From the NCBI GenBank assembly GCA_034430415.1, contig DAOUEN010000100.1, forward strand, positions 1 to 15,416: DNA of 15,416 bases, read 5' to 3'. Of this stretch, positions 6,519-13,449 are shown one piece after another. This DNA is from JADFUZ01 sp034430415 (lineage in GTDB: Bacteria; Chloroflexota; Dehalococcoidia; GIF9; AB-539-J10). Below the pieces are notes generated by a model. That model had not been told where the DNA came from. It ran no database searches and saw only the letters and a list, made by a program, of their open reading frames with translations. How positions within the stretch are numbered: position 1 is the first letter of the stretch; the number at the start of each line of letters is the position of its first letter. The position numbers and the translations under genes are program-made.

Positions 6519-7502
6519 CTATCTGCTTATGCGCGTCCCAGCACCTGTCACCTGAGCTTCAACTTCTTTCAGAGTTGTCCAGTTGATGTCTCCAGGAATC
6601 GAATGCTGCAATGCCGCGTAGGCATTCCCGTACTTCAACCCCCATTCCACACCTTCAGTGATGTAGCCATACATGAACCCGGCCGAAAACGAATCCCCCG
6701 CTCCAAGCCGATCGATTATCTCGACGTCATACGTCCTGTCTTCATATATCCTGCCGCCCGAGTAGACTATGGCCGACCAGCGGTTCCTCAAAACAGACAG
6801 GTCTTCTCGTATTGTGATACATACCACCTCGAAACTGAACTGCTCCGCTAGCTTCTTTGCTACTTCCTGGTAGCCGTGGGCCTTGATTCCCAGCACCTTC
6901 GCCGTGTCCTCCTCAGTGGAGATAAGGATGTTCACATACTCCATCAGCGGCTTCATGCATTTCCCAGCTTCCGACTCTGTCCATAGCTTCGATCGATAGT
7001 TGAGGTCACAGGCGACCTTGCAGCCAACTTTTTTCGCTGTCTTCAGCGCATCAGCCGTGACCTGGGCTGCACTGGCACTCAACGCCGGCGTAATACCACT
7101 GATGTAGAACCACTTGGCCTGGCGCAAGATCTCGTCCCAGTTCACCTCTCCGTGCTTTATCTGACTCATGGCGGAGTGTGCTCTGTCATAGGTAACCTTG
7201 CTTGCCCTTGGCGACGCCCCAAACTCGAGGAAATAAAGCCCAACTCGGTCGCCGCTTGTCCATATGATATGGGAGGTATCTACTCCTTGTTCCCTCGCTT
7301 TGTTCCTAATCAACGCCCCCAGTGCATTGTCCGTAAGCCGTGAGACCCAGGCCACTTTCAATCCCAATCTGCTGAGGTTGCACGCCACACTCATCTCCGC
7401 ACCACCGGCATTCACCTCCAGGATGTTTGTCTGCTCCAGTCTGCGGTAGTTGGGTGGCGATAGTCTCACCATTGTCTCGCCGAACGCCACAAGGTCATAC
7501 AT
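6519..7502 (-). CDS. kdgK: 2-dehydro-3-deoxygluconokinase (PfkB family)
   Basis: The predicted enzyme phosphorylates 2-keto-3-deoxygluconate to KDPG with ATP, in the cytoplasm. The 327-residue protein has the ribokinase fold: GETMVRLSPP at the N-terminus, NAGGAEMSVACNLSRLG (31-47) at the substrate pocket, and the PfkB signature DRLGAGDSFSAGF (264-276) with the catalytic base Asp270. The tail PGDINWTTLKEVEAQV (303-318) resembles bacterial KdgK. The start ATG at 7502 has GGAGG eight bases upstream. It lies 27 bases downstream of the KDPG aldolase gene, and consecutive steps in one operon strengthen the substrate call. A different 2-keto-3-deoxy sugar acid or a fructokinase activity cannot be excluded from sequence alone. 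Confidence 0.88.
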   Translation of the reverse strand: MYDLVAFGETMVRLSPPNYRRLEQTNILEVNAGGAEMSVACNLSRLGLKVAWVSRLTDNALGALIRNKAREQGVDTSHIIWTSGDRVGLYFLEFGASPRASKVTYDRAHSAMSQIKHGEVNWDEILRQAKWFYISGITPALSASAAQVTADALKTAKKVGCKVACDLNYRSKLWTESEAGKCMKPLMEYVNILISTEEDTAKVLGIKAHGYQEVAKKLAEQFSFEVVCITIREDLSVLRNRWSAIVYSGGRIYEDRTYDVEIIDRLGAGDSFSAGFMYGYITEGVEWGLKYGNAYAALQHSIPGDINWTTLKEVEAQVTGAGTRISR

Positions 7503-7529
7503 CTCGTTGCCCTCCTCAGTCTCCTAACC

Positions 7530-8180
7530 TTACCCAGCCCTTCCCACTTTCACCGCTTCAATGAATCTCCTGGCGTTCTCCGTGATCACCTCATACCTCT
7601 TCTCGCTGAGTGCCTTTTTGTCCACCAGCGCTGTAGCAACCGACACTGCCACAGCACCCGCCCTGATGAAATCTGGCGTGTTCTCCAGAGTCACGCCGCC
7701 AGTGGGGGTCAGCCTTATCTGTGGCAGAGGACCTCTGATGTCTCTCAAGTACTTTGGGCCGACCGCTCCAGCGGGAAACACCTTGACGATGTCAGCCCCC
7801 GCTTCCCACGCGGTCAGTATCTCAGTAGGGGTGAAGGTGCCTGGTATAACCACCTTACCATACCGGTGGCAGACCTCTATTACCCTCAGATTCAGAGTTG
7901 GCGTGACAATGAACTCCGCGCCGGCAAGTATCACAGCCCGCGCCGTTTCTGGATCCAGCACCGTCCCAGCACCCACAAGCACTTCATCGCCCACAGCTTC
8001 CCCGAACTCCCTGATAACGTCAATGGCACCGGGGACAGTCATTGTTACCTCAATAGGCTTGACACCACCCTTGGCTATGGCACCGCATACCTCTATGGCC
8101 TCCCGTGCAGTGCCAACTCTCACTATCGCCACAACACCACCCTCGATGATGTCCTGCAGGTTTCTTTCCTTATCGTCCAT
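7530..8180 (-). CDS. eda: KDPG/KHG aldolase (2-dehydro-3-deoxyphosphogluconate aldolase)
   Basis: This is a class I aldolase that cleaves KDPG to pyruvate and glyceraldehyde-3-phosphate; many members also cleave 4-hydroxy-2-oxoglutarate. It has 216 residues, the standard length. Key elements are VVAIVR (16-21), IEVTMTVPGA with Glu44, LVGAGTVLD (68-76), FIVTPTLN (90-97), the Schiff-base lysine Lys133 in ADIVKVFPAG, and the phosphate-binding TPTGGV (158-163). The ATG at 8180 is preceded by GGGAGG six bases upstream. It is followed by kdgK after 27 bases and preceded by a cupin gene 103 bases away, with a hairpin in that gap. No dehydratase or transporter for the pathway lies in the window. Confidence 0.94.
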   Translation of the reverse strand: MDDKERNLQDIIEGGVVAIVRVGTAREAIEVCGAIAKGGVKPIEVTMTVPGAIDVIREFGEAVGDEVLVGAGTVLDPETARAVILAGAEFIVTPTLNLRVIEVCHRYGKVVIPGTFTPTEILTAWEAGADIVKVFPAGAVGPKYLRDIRGPLPQIRLTPTGGVTLENTPDFIRAGAVAVSVATALVDKKALSEKRYEVITENARRFIEAVKVGRAG

Positions 8181-8202
8181 GTCTAGCCTCCCAATTCAGA
8201 TT

Positions 8203-8245
8203 CTGGCTACATTCCTGCAAATACTCCACAGAAGAACGTAGCCAG
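8203..8245. repeat. Intergenic inverted repeat between cupin and eda genes
   Basis: CTGGCTAC (8203-8210) and GTAGCCAG (8238-8245) form a perfect 8-base-pair stem. Inside it, TTC/GAA and CTG/CAG can extend the helix past one mismatch and a two-base bulge, leaving an 11-base loop. On the minus strand it precedes the eda ribosome site and lacks a following T-run, so it is not a standard terminator. It may be a leader structure, a processing site or a repressor site. Confidence 0.6.
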
Positions 8246-8283
8246 TGGTATTGGATCCATTCTCGTTCAACTACATAGGCGTG

Positions 8284-8679
8284 CTATTGGGCAGACAAGA
8301 CTCTCCTCAGCTTCTCCACGAAATCCTGTCTTGGCGGAGAGAAGATGTCCATGATCTGGCAGCCCTTGTCAGAGCTATAGGCTCCATGTTCCATATTTGA
8401 AGGTACCATGATGACATCGCCCTCCTTCATAGGATACAGCTTCCCTTCAAGTATGAAATCGCACTCACCATTCACGACTATCATGATCTGTTCATTTTCG
8501 TGGTGGTGAACCGCAGCGCAGATACTTGGGGCCAGGGTAACAAACGTAACCGTGATCCTCTCAGCAGACACAATGTGAGCCTTCACGCCAGAACCCAGTT
8601 CCACAACAGGAACATCGGCGTAATGGGTGACTCGCTTGCTGAATTCCTCCTGACTGGCATATGGCTCTTTCTTTTCCAA
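8284..8679 (-). CDS. Cupin-domain protein (first of two paralogues)
   Basis: This is a 131-residue single-domain cupin. Motif 1 is HHHENEQIMIVVNGE (58-72), with His58, His60 and Glu63 or Gln64 as likely metal ligands. Motif 2 is GDVIMVPSNMEHG (87-99), with His98. The start is a TTG at 8679: GGAGG lies ten bases upstream, and the resulting N-terminus MEKKEPYASQEEF is identical to that of the neighbouring paralogue. It is about 60 per cent identical to that paralogue by eye. It lies 103 bases upstream of eda on the same strand. Small cupins linked to KDG metabolism include KdgF, which acts on unsaturated uronates, but many small cupins are isomerases, dioxygenases or sensors, so the reaction is not assigned. 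Confidence 0.88.
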   Translation of the reverse strand: MEKKEPYASQEEFSKRVTHYADVPVVELGSGVKAHIVSAERITVTFVTLAPSICAAVHHHENEQIMIVVNGECDFILEGKLYPMKEGDVIMVPSNMEHGAYSSDKGCQIMDIFSPPRQDFVEKLRRVLSAQ

Positions 8680-8697
8680 ATGAGTTAGCCCTCCTTT

Positions 8698-8703
8698 ACT
8701 ATA
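8698..8703 (-). promoter_or_regulatory. Possible -10 element of the first cupin gene
   Basis: The minus strand reads TATAGT (8703 to 8698), preceded by TAG. It is only three bases from the GGAGG ribosome site, so a start at the usual distance would fall inside that site. This makes it a weak candidate. No good -35 is visible at 17 bases. Confidence 0.3.
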
Positions 8704-8705
8704 CT

Positions 8706-8722
8706 AGTGTGCTGGTCACACT
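8706..8722. promoter_or_regulatory. Perfect 17-bp palindrome upstream of the first cupin gene
   Basis: AGTGTG-CTGGT-CACACT is a perfect 6-5-6 inverted repeat in the 87-base gap between the two cupin genes, next to the possible -10 of the first cupin. Its size and position resemble a dimeric repressor or activator site, for example of the GntR, LacI or CRP/FNR type. No regulator gene is adjacent, and the cognate protein is unknown. Confidence 0.55.
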
Positions 8723-8766
8723 CGACTTGCACGACCGATCTGATTACAGCAATAATGCTCAGCCTC

Positions 8767-9159
8767 CTAGGAAGACAGAGCCTTCCGTAGCTTGGCCACA
8801 AGGTCCTCTCGAGGAGGAGAAAAGATGTCGATAGCCTTGCAGCCTGCCTCGGGAATATAGCCGCCGTGTTCTATGTTAGACGGCAGGATGATAACGTCAC
8901 CTTTCTTGAGGTGATATAGCTTCCCCTCAACTATTTCGTCCTGCTCACCATCTATGACTATCATCATCTGCTCTGATTCGTGACGGTGTGGAGGGAAAAA
9001 TGCATTGGGCTTCTGGGTGAGAAAACTGACCGTGATATTCTCGGAAGACACGATGTGGCTGTTTGAACCGGGAACCAGCTCTACAGAAGGAACATCGGGG
9101 TAATGGATAACTCGCCTGTTGAATTCCTCCTGGCTGGCATAAGGCTCCTTCTTTTCCAC
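8767..9159 (-). CDS. Cupin-domain protein (second paralogue, upstream copy)
   Basis: This is a 130-residue cupin, aligned end to end with the adjacent paralogue. Motif 1 is HRHESEQMMIVIDGE (58-72), with His58, His60 and Glu63. Motif 2 is GDVIILPSNIEHGG (87-100), with His98. The metal ligands are kept while the pocket differs: FFPPHRH replaces AAVHHH. The start is a GTG at 9159. GGAGG (9168-9172) lies eight bases upstream, an extended -10 sits just before that, and the N-terminus MEKKEPYASQEEF matches the paralogue. An ATG at 9288 in the same frame lies upstream of the promoter and overlaps the mtnP start, so it is rejected. It is the first gene of the minus-strand cupin-cupin-eda-kdgK run. 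The function is not assigned beyond the fold. Confidence 0.88.
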   Translation of the reverse strand: MEKKEPYASQEEFNRRVIHYPDVPSVELVPGSNSHIVSSENITVSFLTQKPNAFFPPHRHESEQMMIVIDGEQDEIVEGKLYHLKKGDVIILPSNIEHGGYIPEAGCKAIDIFSPPREDLVAKLRKALSS

Positions 9160-9181
9160 CTGATTCGCCTCCTTTGTCCAG

Positions 9182-9190
9182 ATTATAGCA
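9182..9190 (-). promoter_or_regulatory. Extended -10 promoter of the cupin operon
   Basis: The minus strand reads TGCTATAAT (9190 to 9182), a perfect extended -10. Transcription would start near 9175, giving a leader of about 16 bases that contains the AAAGGAGG ribosome site. The -35 at 17 bases (TTTCCT) is weak, as is common for extended -10 promoters. Confidence 0.65.
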
Positions 9191-9246
9191 TTCAGAGAAT
9201 GGACAGGAAACATCAAATCAAGCTCATATAGGCCTTCCCTTTCTAG

Positions 9247-9252
9247 TATAAT
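9247..9252 (+). promoter_or_regulatory. Putative -10 element of mtnP
   Basis: TATAAT (9247-9252) is preceded by TAG, giving the same TAGTATAAT string as in front of mtnA. Transcription would start near 9259, 29 bases before the ATG, with GAGGAG (9276-9281) as the ribosome site. No convincing -35 is seen. Confidence 0.5.
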
Positions 9253-9287
9253 CATCTGTGCTATCACAAGGTATAGAGGAGTAGCCA

Positions 9288-10154
9288 ATGTCTACAGCGA
9301 GAATCGGAATCATCGGTGGCAGCGGCCTTTACAGAATAGAGGGCATGAGCGAGGTGGAGGAAGTGAACGTGAGTACACCCTTCGGCAAGCCAAGCGATAC
9401 CATGATATTGGGCAACCTCGAAGACGTAAGGGTTGCCTTCCTGCCCAGGCATGGCCGGGGACACCACATCAGCCCCACGGAGTTGCCGGTCAAGGCCAAC
9501 ATCTACGCCATGAAATCTCTCGGAGTGGAGAGGATTATCTCTGTGAACGCGGTAGGGAGCCTGAAGGAGGAAATTCGACCTATGGACCTTGTTGTCCCTG
9601 ACCAGATCATCGACCGCACCAAAGGTAGAGATAGCACTTTCTTCACCAACGGGATGGTCGCACACATAGCCTTTGCCGAGCCGTTTTGCCCTACCCTGAG
9701 TCAGGTCCTATCCGAGGCAGCCACGAAGGCAGGATCCAGGATACACAAAGGGGGCACCTATCTAGCTATCGAAGGGCCACAATTCTCTACCAAGGCTGAG
9801 TCACAGCTCTACCGCGACTGGGGTGCCGACGTCATCGGGATGACAGTGTTGCCCGAGGCAAAACTGGCCAGAGAGGCTGAGATATGTTACACCTCACTTG
9901 CCTTCGTCACTGATTACGATTGCTGGCATCCAAGCTATGAGTCGGTGACGACGGAGATGATCCTAGCCAACCTTGAGAAAGGCGTTGGCACGGCCAGGAG
10001 AATCCTGAGGCTAGCGATTCCCGACATACCACAACAACGGGACTGCCCTTGTGCCACCGCACTTGAAGATGCTATTGTCACCTCGCCGAGGTGTATCCCA
10101 CAAGAGACAAGGAGAGACTTGGATCTGATCGTGGGGAGATATCTAGGTGCATAG
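9288..10154 (+). CDS. mtnP: S-methyl-5'-thioadenosine phosphorylase
   Basis: MtnP splits methylthioadenosine with phosphate to adenine and methylthioribose-1-phosphate, the substrate of MtnA. The 288-residue protein shows GIIGGSGLY (7-15), FLPRHGRGHHISPTE (51-65) with phosphate-site residues, EGPQFSTKAES (162-172), IGMTVLPEAKLAREAEICY (183-201), and TDYDCWH (208-214). The Asp209/Asp211 pair marks an adenine-type, not a guanine-type, phosphorylase. The C-terminus has a CxC motif (Cys253 and Cys255) like that of thermophilic archaeal MTAP II. The ATG at 9288 has GAGGAG six bases upstream. It diverges from the cupin operon and is followed 15 bases later by a membrane protein gene. A purine nucleoside phosphorylase with wider range is the main alternative. 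Confidence 0.94.
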   Translation: MSTARIGIIGGSGLYRIEGMSEVEEVNVSTPFGKPSDTMILGNLEDVRVAFLPRHGRGHHISPTELPVKANIYAMKSLGVERIISVNAVGSLKEEIRPMDLVVPDQIIDRTKGRDSTFFTNGMVAHIAFAEPFCPTLSQVLSEAATKAGSRIHKGGTYLAIEGPQFSTKAESQLYRDWGADVIGMTVLPEAKLAREAEICYTSLAFVTDYDCWHPSYESVTTEMILANLEKGVGTARRILRLAIPDIPQQRDCPCATALEDAIVTSPRCIPQETRRDLDLIVGRYLGA

Positions 10155-10169
10155 TAAGGAGATGAGGAA

Positions 10170-10370
10170 ATGGGAGAACTGTGGACTAGAGGCTCTATCT
10201 ACTTCTCCGAACACGTTTGTCTCAATGCCTTTGCCCACGTCTTTGCCGGGCTGGGGATAGCGTGGCTAGTTTCTCTATGCTGGTACTATTCCACACCCGT
10301 CCTATTGGCTGGAGTGCTATGCCTTGTCGTCTGGATTGCCATAGAGATCCATGCTCTGGCCAGCGAATGA
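10170..10370 (+). CDS. Small two-helix membrane protein
   Basis: This is a 66-residue hydrophobic protein that I cannot assign to a family. A short polar N-terminus is followed by two probable membrane helices at about residues 20-39 (FAHVFAGLGIAWLVSLCW within it) and 44-63 (VLLAGVLCLVVWIAIEIHAL within it), joined by the short turn YYSTP. AAGGAGATGAGG precedes the ATG, and the gap from mtnP is 15 bases, so it is very likely translated in the mtnP operon. There is no catalytic motif and no lipobox. It may be a small helper of a membrane process; nothing in the sequence names a partner. Confidence 0.72.
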   Translation: MGELWTRGSIYFSEHVCLNAFAHVFAGLGIAWLVSLCWYYSTPVLLAGVLCLVVWIAIEIHALASE

Positions 10371-10450
10371 ACTACCGCAATTCCTCCAGAATCCAGGAAT
10401 CGCCTTGTCTCAAAGCGCCCCTGGCGTCTGGATAGAAGCTCAAAGAGAAC

Positions 10451-10978
10451 ATGAGAATCACCCTCAGGCCACTGGGCGAAATCGATAGCGATGTGGTGCA
10501 GGAACTCAGGGAAAGAGTCAATCGTGTTTTTCATTGTCCGGTCGACACGAAGTCGGGCTTGAGTTGCCTGACCCGTACCTACAACCCCAAGAGAAGACAA
10601 TATATTTCCTCAGGCCTGCTGGCCTCCCTGAATGGGCCGCCCCGGGAGAAGCATGAAAAGACCGTAGGCATAGTCGATGTTGACCTCTATATTCCGAGGC
10701 TAAGTTTCGTCTTTGGCCAAGCCGACGTTGCCTCCGGGACAGCCATCGTGTCGCTATGCCGGCTAAGACAAGAATACTACGGCTTGGCACCGGATAGGGC
10801 CCTACTCATAGACAGAGCAACCAAGGAAATAGCTCACGAGCTCGGACATACGTTTGGGCTGGAACACTGTCCCGACGCGAGATGCGTTATGCACTTCTCC
10901 AACTGTCTGGCTGACACTGACCACAAGGAGTTGAAGTTCTGCAACAATTGTCATCCTCGGATGTTCGCATCCACATAG
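10451..10978 (+). CDS. amzA: Archaemetzincin (zinc metalloprotease)
   Basis: This is a 175-residue predicted cytoplasmic metalloprotease of the archaemetzincin family (M54). The active site HELGHTFGLEHC (129-140) gives zinc ligands His129, His133 and His139 with the catalytic base Glu130. Behind it are Cys140, Cys145, the Met147 of the met-turn, and Cys164-x2-Cys167, the four cysteines that bind a second, structural zinc in this family. The N-terminal half (2-110) is the usual mixed alpha/beta domain with YNPKRRQY and GIVDVDLYIPRLSFVFG. The start ATG at 10451 has only a weak purine stretch before it and lies 80 bases after the membrane protein gene; that gap holds nothing recognisable. Substrates of bacterial members are unknown. 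No pro-peptide or signal peptide is seen. Confidence 0.93.
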   Translation: MRITLRPLGEIDSDVVQELRERVNRVFHCPVDTKSGLSCLTRTYNPKRRQYISSGLLASLNGPPREKHEKTVGIVDVDLYIPRLSFVFGQADVASGTAIVSLCRLRQEYYGLAPDRALLIDRATKEIAHELGHTFGLEHCPDARCVMHFSNCLADTDHKELKFCNNCHPRMFAST

Positions 10979-11016
10979 CCTTGTAGCCGAAGGGAAAAAC
11001 GCCAAGGAGGTGAAAC

Positions 11017-12159
11017 GTGGATTTCGAGTTCACCGAAGAACAAAAGATGTTCCAAGCGATGGTGCGCGACTTTGTCGATCAGGAAATTGCGCCCATGGCT
11101 GCCCGGTGGGAAGAAGAAGAGCGATTTCCGTACGATGTGTGGAAGCAAATGGCCGCCCTGGGAATATGCGGAGTGGCATTGCCCAGGGAATACGGCGGCA
11201 ACGGAGGTGGGAAGACACTCTTTTGCATAGCCACCGAGGAGATTGCGCGAGGCTCGGCCGGCCTAGCTGTTGCATACCTGGTTGGCTGCGGCGTGGCGAT
11301 GGAGAATATCGTCAAATACGGCACAGAAGAGCAGAAGAGCAACTATGTTCCACGCTGCTGCAACGGGGAAATAGCTTACTTCGCCCTCACTGAAGCGGTC
11401 GGCGGTAGCGACGTCGCCCTTATGCAAACCAGATACACAAAGGAGGGTGACTACTATCTGCTTAACGGCACCAAGCTCTTCATAAGCAACGGCGAGGAAT
11501 CCAGCTTCGGCGTTGTCTATGCTACTAAGAATACATCGCTGGGCTATCGAGGAATCAGTTGCTTCATCGTAGAGAAAGGCAGTCCCTGCTTCTCAGTAGG
11601 CAAGAAGGAGAAAAAGACAGGGCAACACTGTAGTTCAACGACCGAACTCATCTTCGACAATTGTAGAATACCGGTTGCCAATCGGGTAGGGGAAGAGAGA
11701 AGAGGATTCCGGATGGCCTTAGAAGCCATAGACGCCAGCCGAATCTCAATTGGCGCCCAGGCGTTGGGCATTGCCGAGGCTGCTTATGATGCTGCCGTTG
11801 CTTATGCCAAAGAGAGAAAGGCATTCGGCAAATCGCTGGCCCAAATGCAGGCAATCCAATGGATGATCTCCGATATGGCAACGGACATAGATGCCTCCCG
11901 GTTGCTGATCTACAAGGCAGCATGGTTACAAGAGCAAGGGAAAGCTTTCATCAAAGAGGCCGCCATGGCAAAACTCTTCGCCACCGAAGCGTCCTCCAGA
12001 GTATGCCACAAGGCCGTTCAGATTTTCGGTGGCTATGGCTACAGCAGGGATTTCGCAGTGGAACGCTATGCCCGCGACCAGAGGGTAACCGAAATCTACG
12101 AGGGGACTTCGGAGATGCAGAGGTGGGCTATTGCCCGCCATACATTGGGCACTAAGTGA
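11017..12159 (+). CDS. Acyl-CoA dehydrogenase
   Basis: This is an FAD-dependent enzyme that oxidises an acyl-CoA to the trans-2-enoyl-CoA; 380 residues, the standard length. The N-terminal helical domain opens DFEFTEEQKMF. The FAD-binding segment FALTEAVGGSDVA (122-134) and the C-terminal QIFGGYGYSRD (335-345) and YARDQRVTEIYEGTSE (351-366) are present, with the catalytic base Glu362 in the IYEGTSE position used by short- and medium-chain enzymes. The start is a GTG at 11017, with AAGGAGG eight bases upstream. It lies 38 bases after the archaemetzincin gene and 93 bases before the thiolase gene, whose own promoter lies in that gap. Chain-length or branched-chain preference cannot be read off; no electron-transfer flavoprotein genes are in the window. 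Confidence 0.94.
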   Translation: MDFEFTEEQKMFQAMVRDFVDQEIAPMAARWEEEERFPYDVWKQMAALGICGVALPREYGGNGGGKTLFCIATEEIARGSAGLAVAYLVGCGVAMENIVKYGTEEQKSNYVPRCCNGEIAYFALTEAVGGSDVALMQTRYTKEGDYYLLNGTKLFISNGEESSFGVVYATKNTSLGYRGISCFIVEKGSPCFSVGKKEKKTGQHCSSTTELIFDNCRIPVANRVGEERRGFRMALEAIDASRISIGAQALGIAEAAYDAAVAYAKERKAFGKSLAQMQAIQWMISDMATDIDASRLLIYKAAWLQEQGKAFIKEAAMAKLFATEASSRVCHKAVQIFGGYGYSRDFAVERYARDQRVTEIYEGTSEMQRWAIARHTLGTK

Positions 12160-12195
12160 AGAAGAGGCAACGAGGCCTCTGGAGTCAGTTGCTGC

Positions 12196-12224
12196 TTTAC
12201 TCACCAGGTGATCACTGCTATAAT
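12196..12224 (+). promoter_or_regulatory. Extended -10 promoter of the thiolase operon
   Basis: A -35 TTTACT (12196-12201) and -10 TATAAT (12219-12224) have a 17-base spacer that ends in TGC, which makes an extended -10. Transcription would start near 12231, leaving a 22-base leader with AGGAGG (12241-12246) six bases before the ATG at 12253. Confidence 0.75.
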
Positions 12225-12252
12225 GGGCGGCTGGTCAACTAGGAGGTACATA

Positions 12253-13428
12253 ATGAGAAAAGTAGCAGTTGTCGGCACCGGCCATACCCCATTCACCTTT
12301 GCCGCAGATAAATCATCCGTGGAGTTATTCTCTGAGGCAGCTATGGATGCCATCAATGAGTCGAATCTGAAGCCCAAAGATATGCAGGCCTTGTACGTGG
12401 GCAATGTCCTGGGAGACTTCTCCGAGGGGCAGGCTATGGTACAGTCCTACTGCGCTGACGACATCGGAGCCTTCAACATCCCAGCCACTAGATTCGAAGG
12501 CGCCTGCGCTTCGTCCACTCTGGCAATAAGGGATGCTTTCATGTGGGTCGCCTCGGGATTCTACGATGTGGTTCTAGCTGGTGGAGTGGAGACAGCAGCC
12601 AAGATGGGAACACCCCTAGCCACGCGCACCTTCGCCATGGCCCATGACAGCCACTATGAATATCCCGTCGGTCTGACTTTCCCCGGTTTCTTCGCCATGC
12701 TGGCCCACCTCTACTCTTCCAAGTACGCTGTCCCGCTGCAGAGACTCAAGGAGCAAATGGCGCTGGTCTCCGTCCAGTCGCATAGATACGGAGTTCATAA
12801 TAGGGTGGCCCAGTTCCACAAAGAGATTACTGTGGAGGATGCGCTCACAAGCTTCATGGTGTGCTCCCCCCTGCAACTATACGATTGCTGTCCTTTCTCT
12901 GACGGGGCCGCAGCCGTGGTCCTGGCTTCGGAGGAAAAAGCCAGGCAGCTTACCGATAAGCCCGTTTTCATCACCGGCGTTGGCCAGAGTTCATCTGGCA
13001 ACCTGAGCTCTCAGAAGAACTATGCCCCGCGCATCAGAGCGAGAGAGGTATCGGTCAAGCAGGCCTATGACATGGCTGGAATCAAGCCCGAGGATGTGGA
13101 TATCTGCGAGCTTCACGACTGCTTCAGCATCGCCAGCATCATTGCTGCAGAAAGCCTCGGGTTCGCAAAATACGGCAAAGGTGGCGAACTCTGGGAAAAG
13201 GGAGAGGCAAAGGTTGGAGGTAGAATACCGATAAACGTCTCGGGCGGTTTGAAGTCCAAGGGGCACCCTATAGGAGCCACCGGCGCTTCCCAGGTATATG
13301 AAGTAGTACATCAGATCAGAGGACAAGTGGAGCCGGAGAGACAGGTAGAAGGAGTCAAGATAGGACTGACGGACACGCTGGGCGGAGACGGGGTGCTCTG
13401 CAACATAGTGTTGCAGAAAGGGTGGTAA
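12253..13428 (+). CDS. SCP-x type thiolase (acetyl-CoA acetyltransferase-like)
   Basis: This is a 391-residue thiolase of the SCP-x/archaeal ACAT type, which makes or cleaves a 3-ketoacyl-CoA. The nucleophile is Cys85 in EGACASSTLAIRDAF. Other active-site blocks are ELHDCFSIASIIAAE (286-300) with His288, and NVSGGLKSKGHPIGATG (328-344) with His338. The ATG at 12253 is chosen because AGGAGG is six bases upstream and MRKVAVVGTGHTPF is the typical family N-terminus; the in-frame ATG at 12208 lies upstream of the -10. It is followed after 21 bases by a DUF35 protein, the usual partner of this thiolase type. It could support acetoacetyl-CoA formation or beta-oxidation; an HMG-CoA synthase, which accompanies the archaeal version, is not in the window. 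Confidence 0.93.
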   Translation: MRKVAVVGTGHTPFTFAADKSSVELFSEAAMDAINESNLKPKDMQALYVGNVLGDFSEGQAMVQSYCADDIGAFNIPATRFEGACASSTLAIRDAFMWVASGFYDVVLAGGVETAAKMGTPLATRTFAMAHDSHYEYPVGLTFPGFFAMLAHLYSSKYAVPLQRLKEQMALVSVQSHRYGVHNRVAQFHKEITVEDALTSFMVCSPLQLYDCCPFSDGAAAVVLASEEKARQLTDKPVFITGVGQSSSGNLSSQKNYAPRIRAREVSVKQAYDMAGIKPEDVDICELHDCFSIASIIAAESLGFAKYGKGGELWEKGEAKVGGRIPINVSGGLKSKGHPIGATGASQVYEVVHQIRGQVEPERQVEGVKIGLTDTLGGDGVLCNIVLQKGW

Positions 13429-13449
13429 CCGAACAGAAGGAGACACAAA

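Noticed and set aside
9257..9268. TGTG-CTAT-CACA before mtnP as a CRP/FNR-type site
   Set aside because: The arms are only four bases and the spacing does not fit the CRP or FNR consensus.
9160..9288. N-terminal extension of the second cupin to an ATG at 9288
   Set aside because: It would start upstream of the extended -10 and overlap the mtnP start; the paralogue begins at the GTG-equivalent position.
12163..12180. AGAGGC-AACGAG-GCCTCT after the acyl-CoA dehydrogenase as a terminator
   Set aside because: The stem is only six pairs and no T-run follows; it could be chance.
12208..12252. ATG at 12208 as the thiolase start
   Set aside because: It lies upstream of the -10 element, and the extra 15 residues do not match the family N-terminus.
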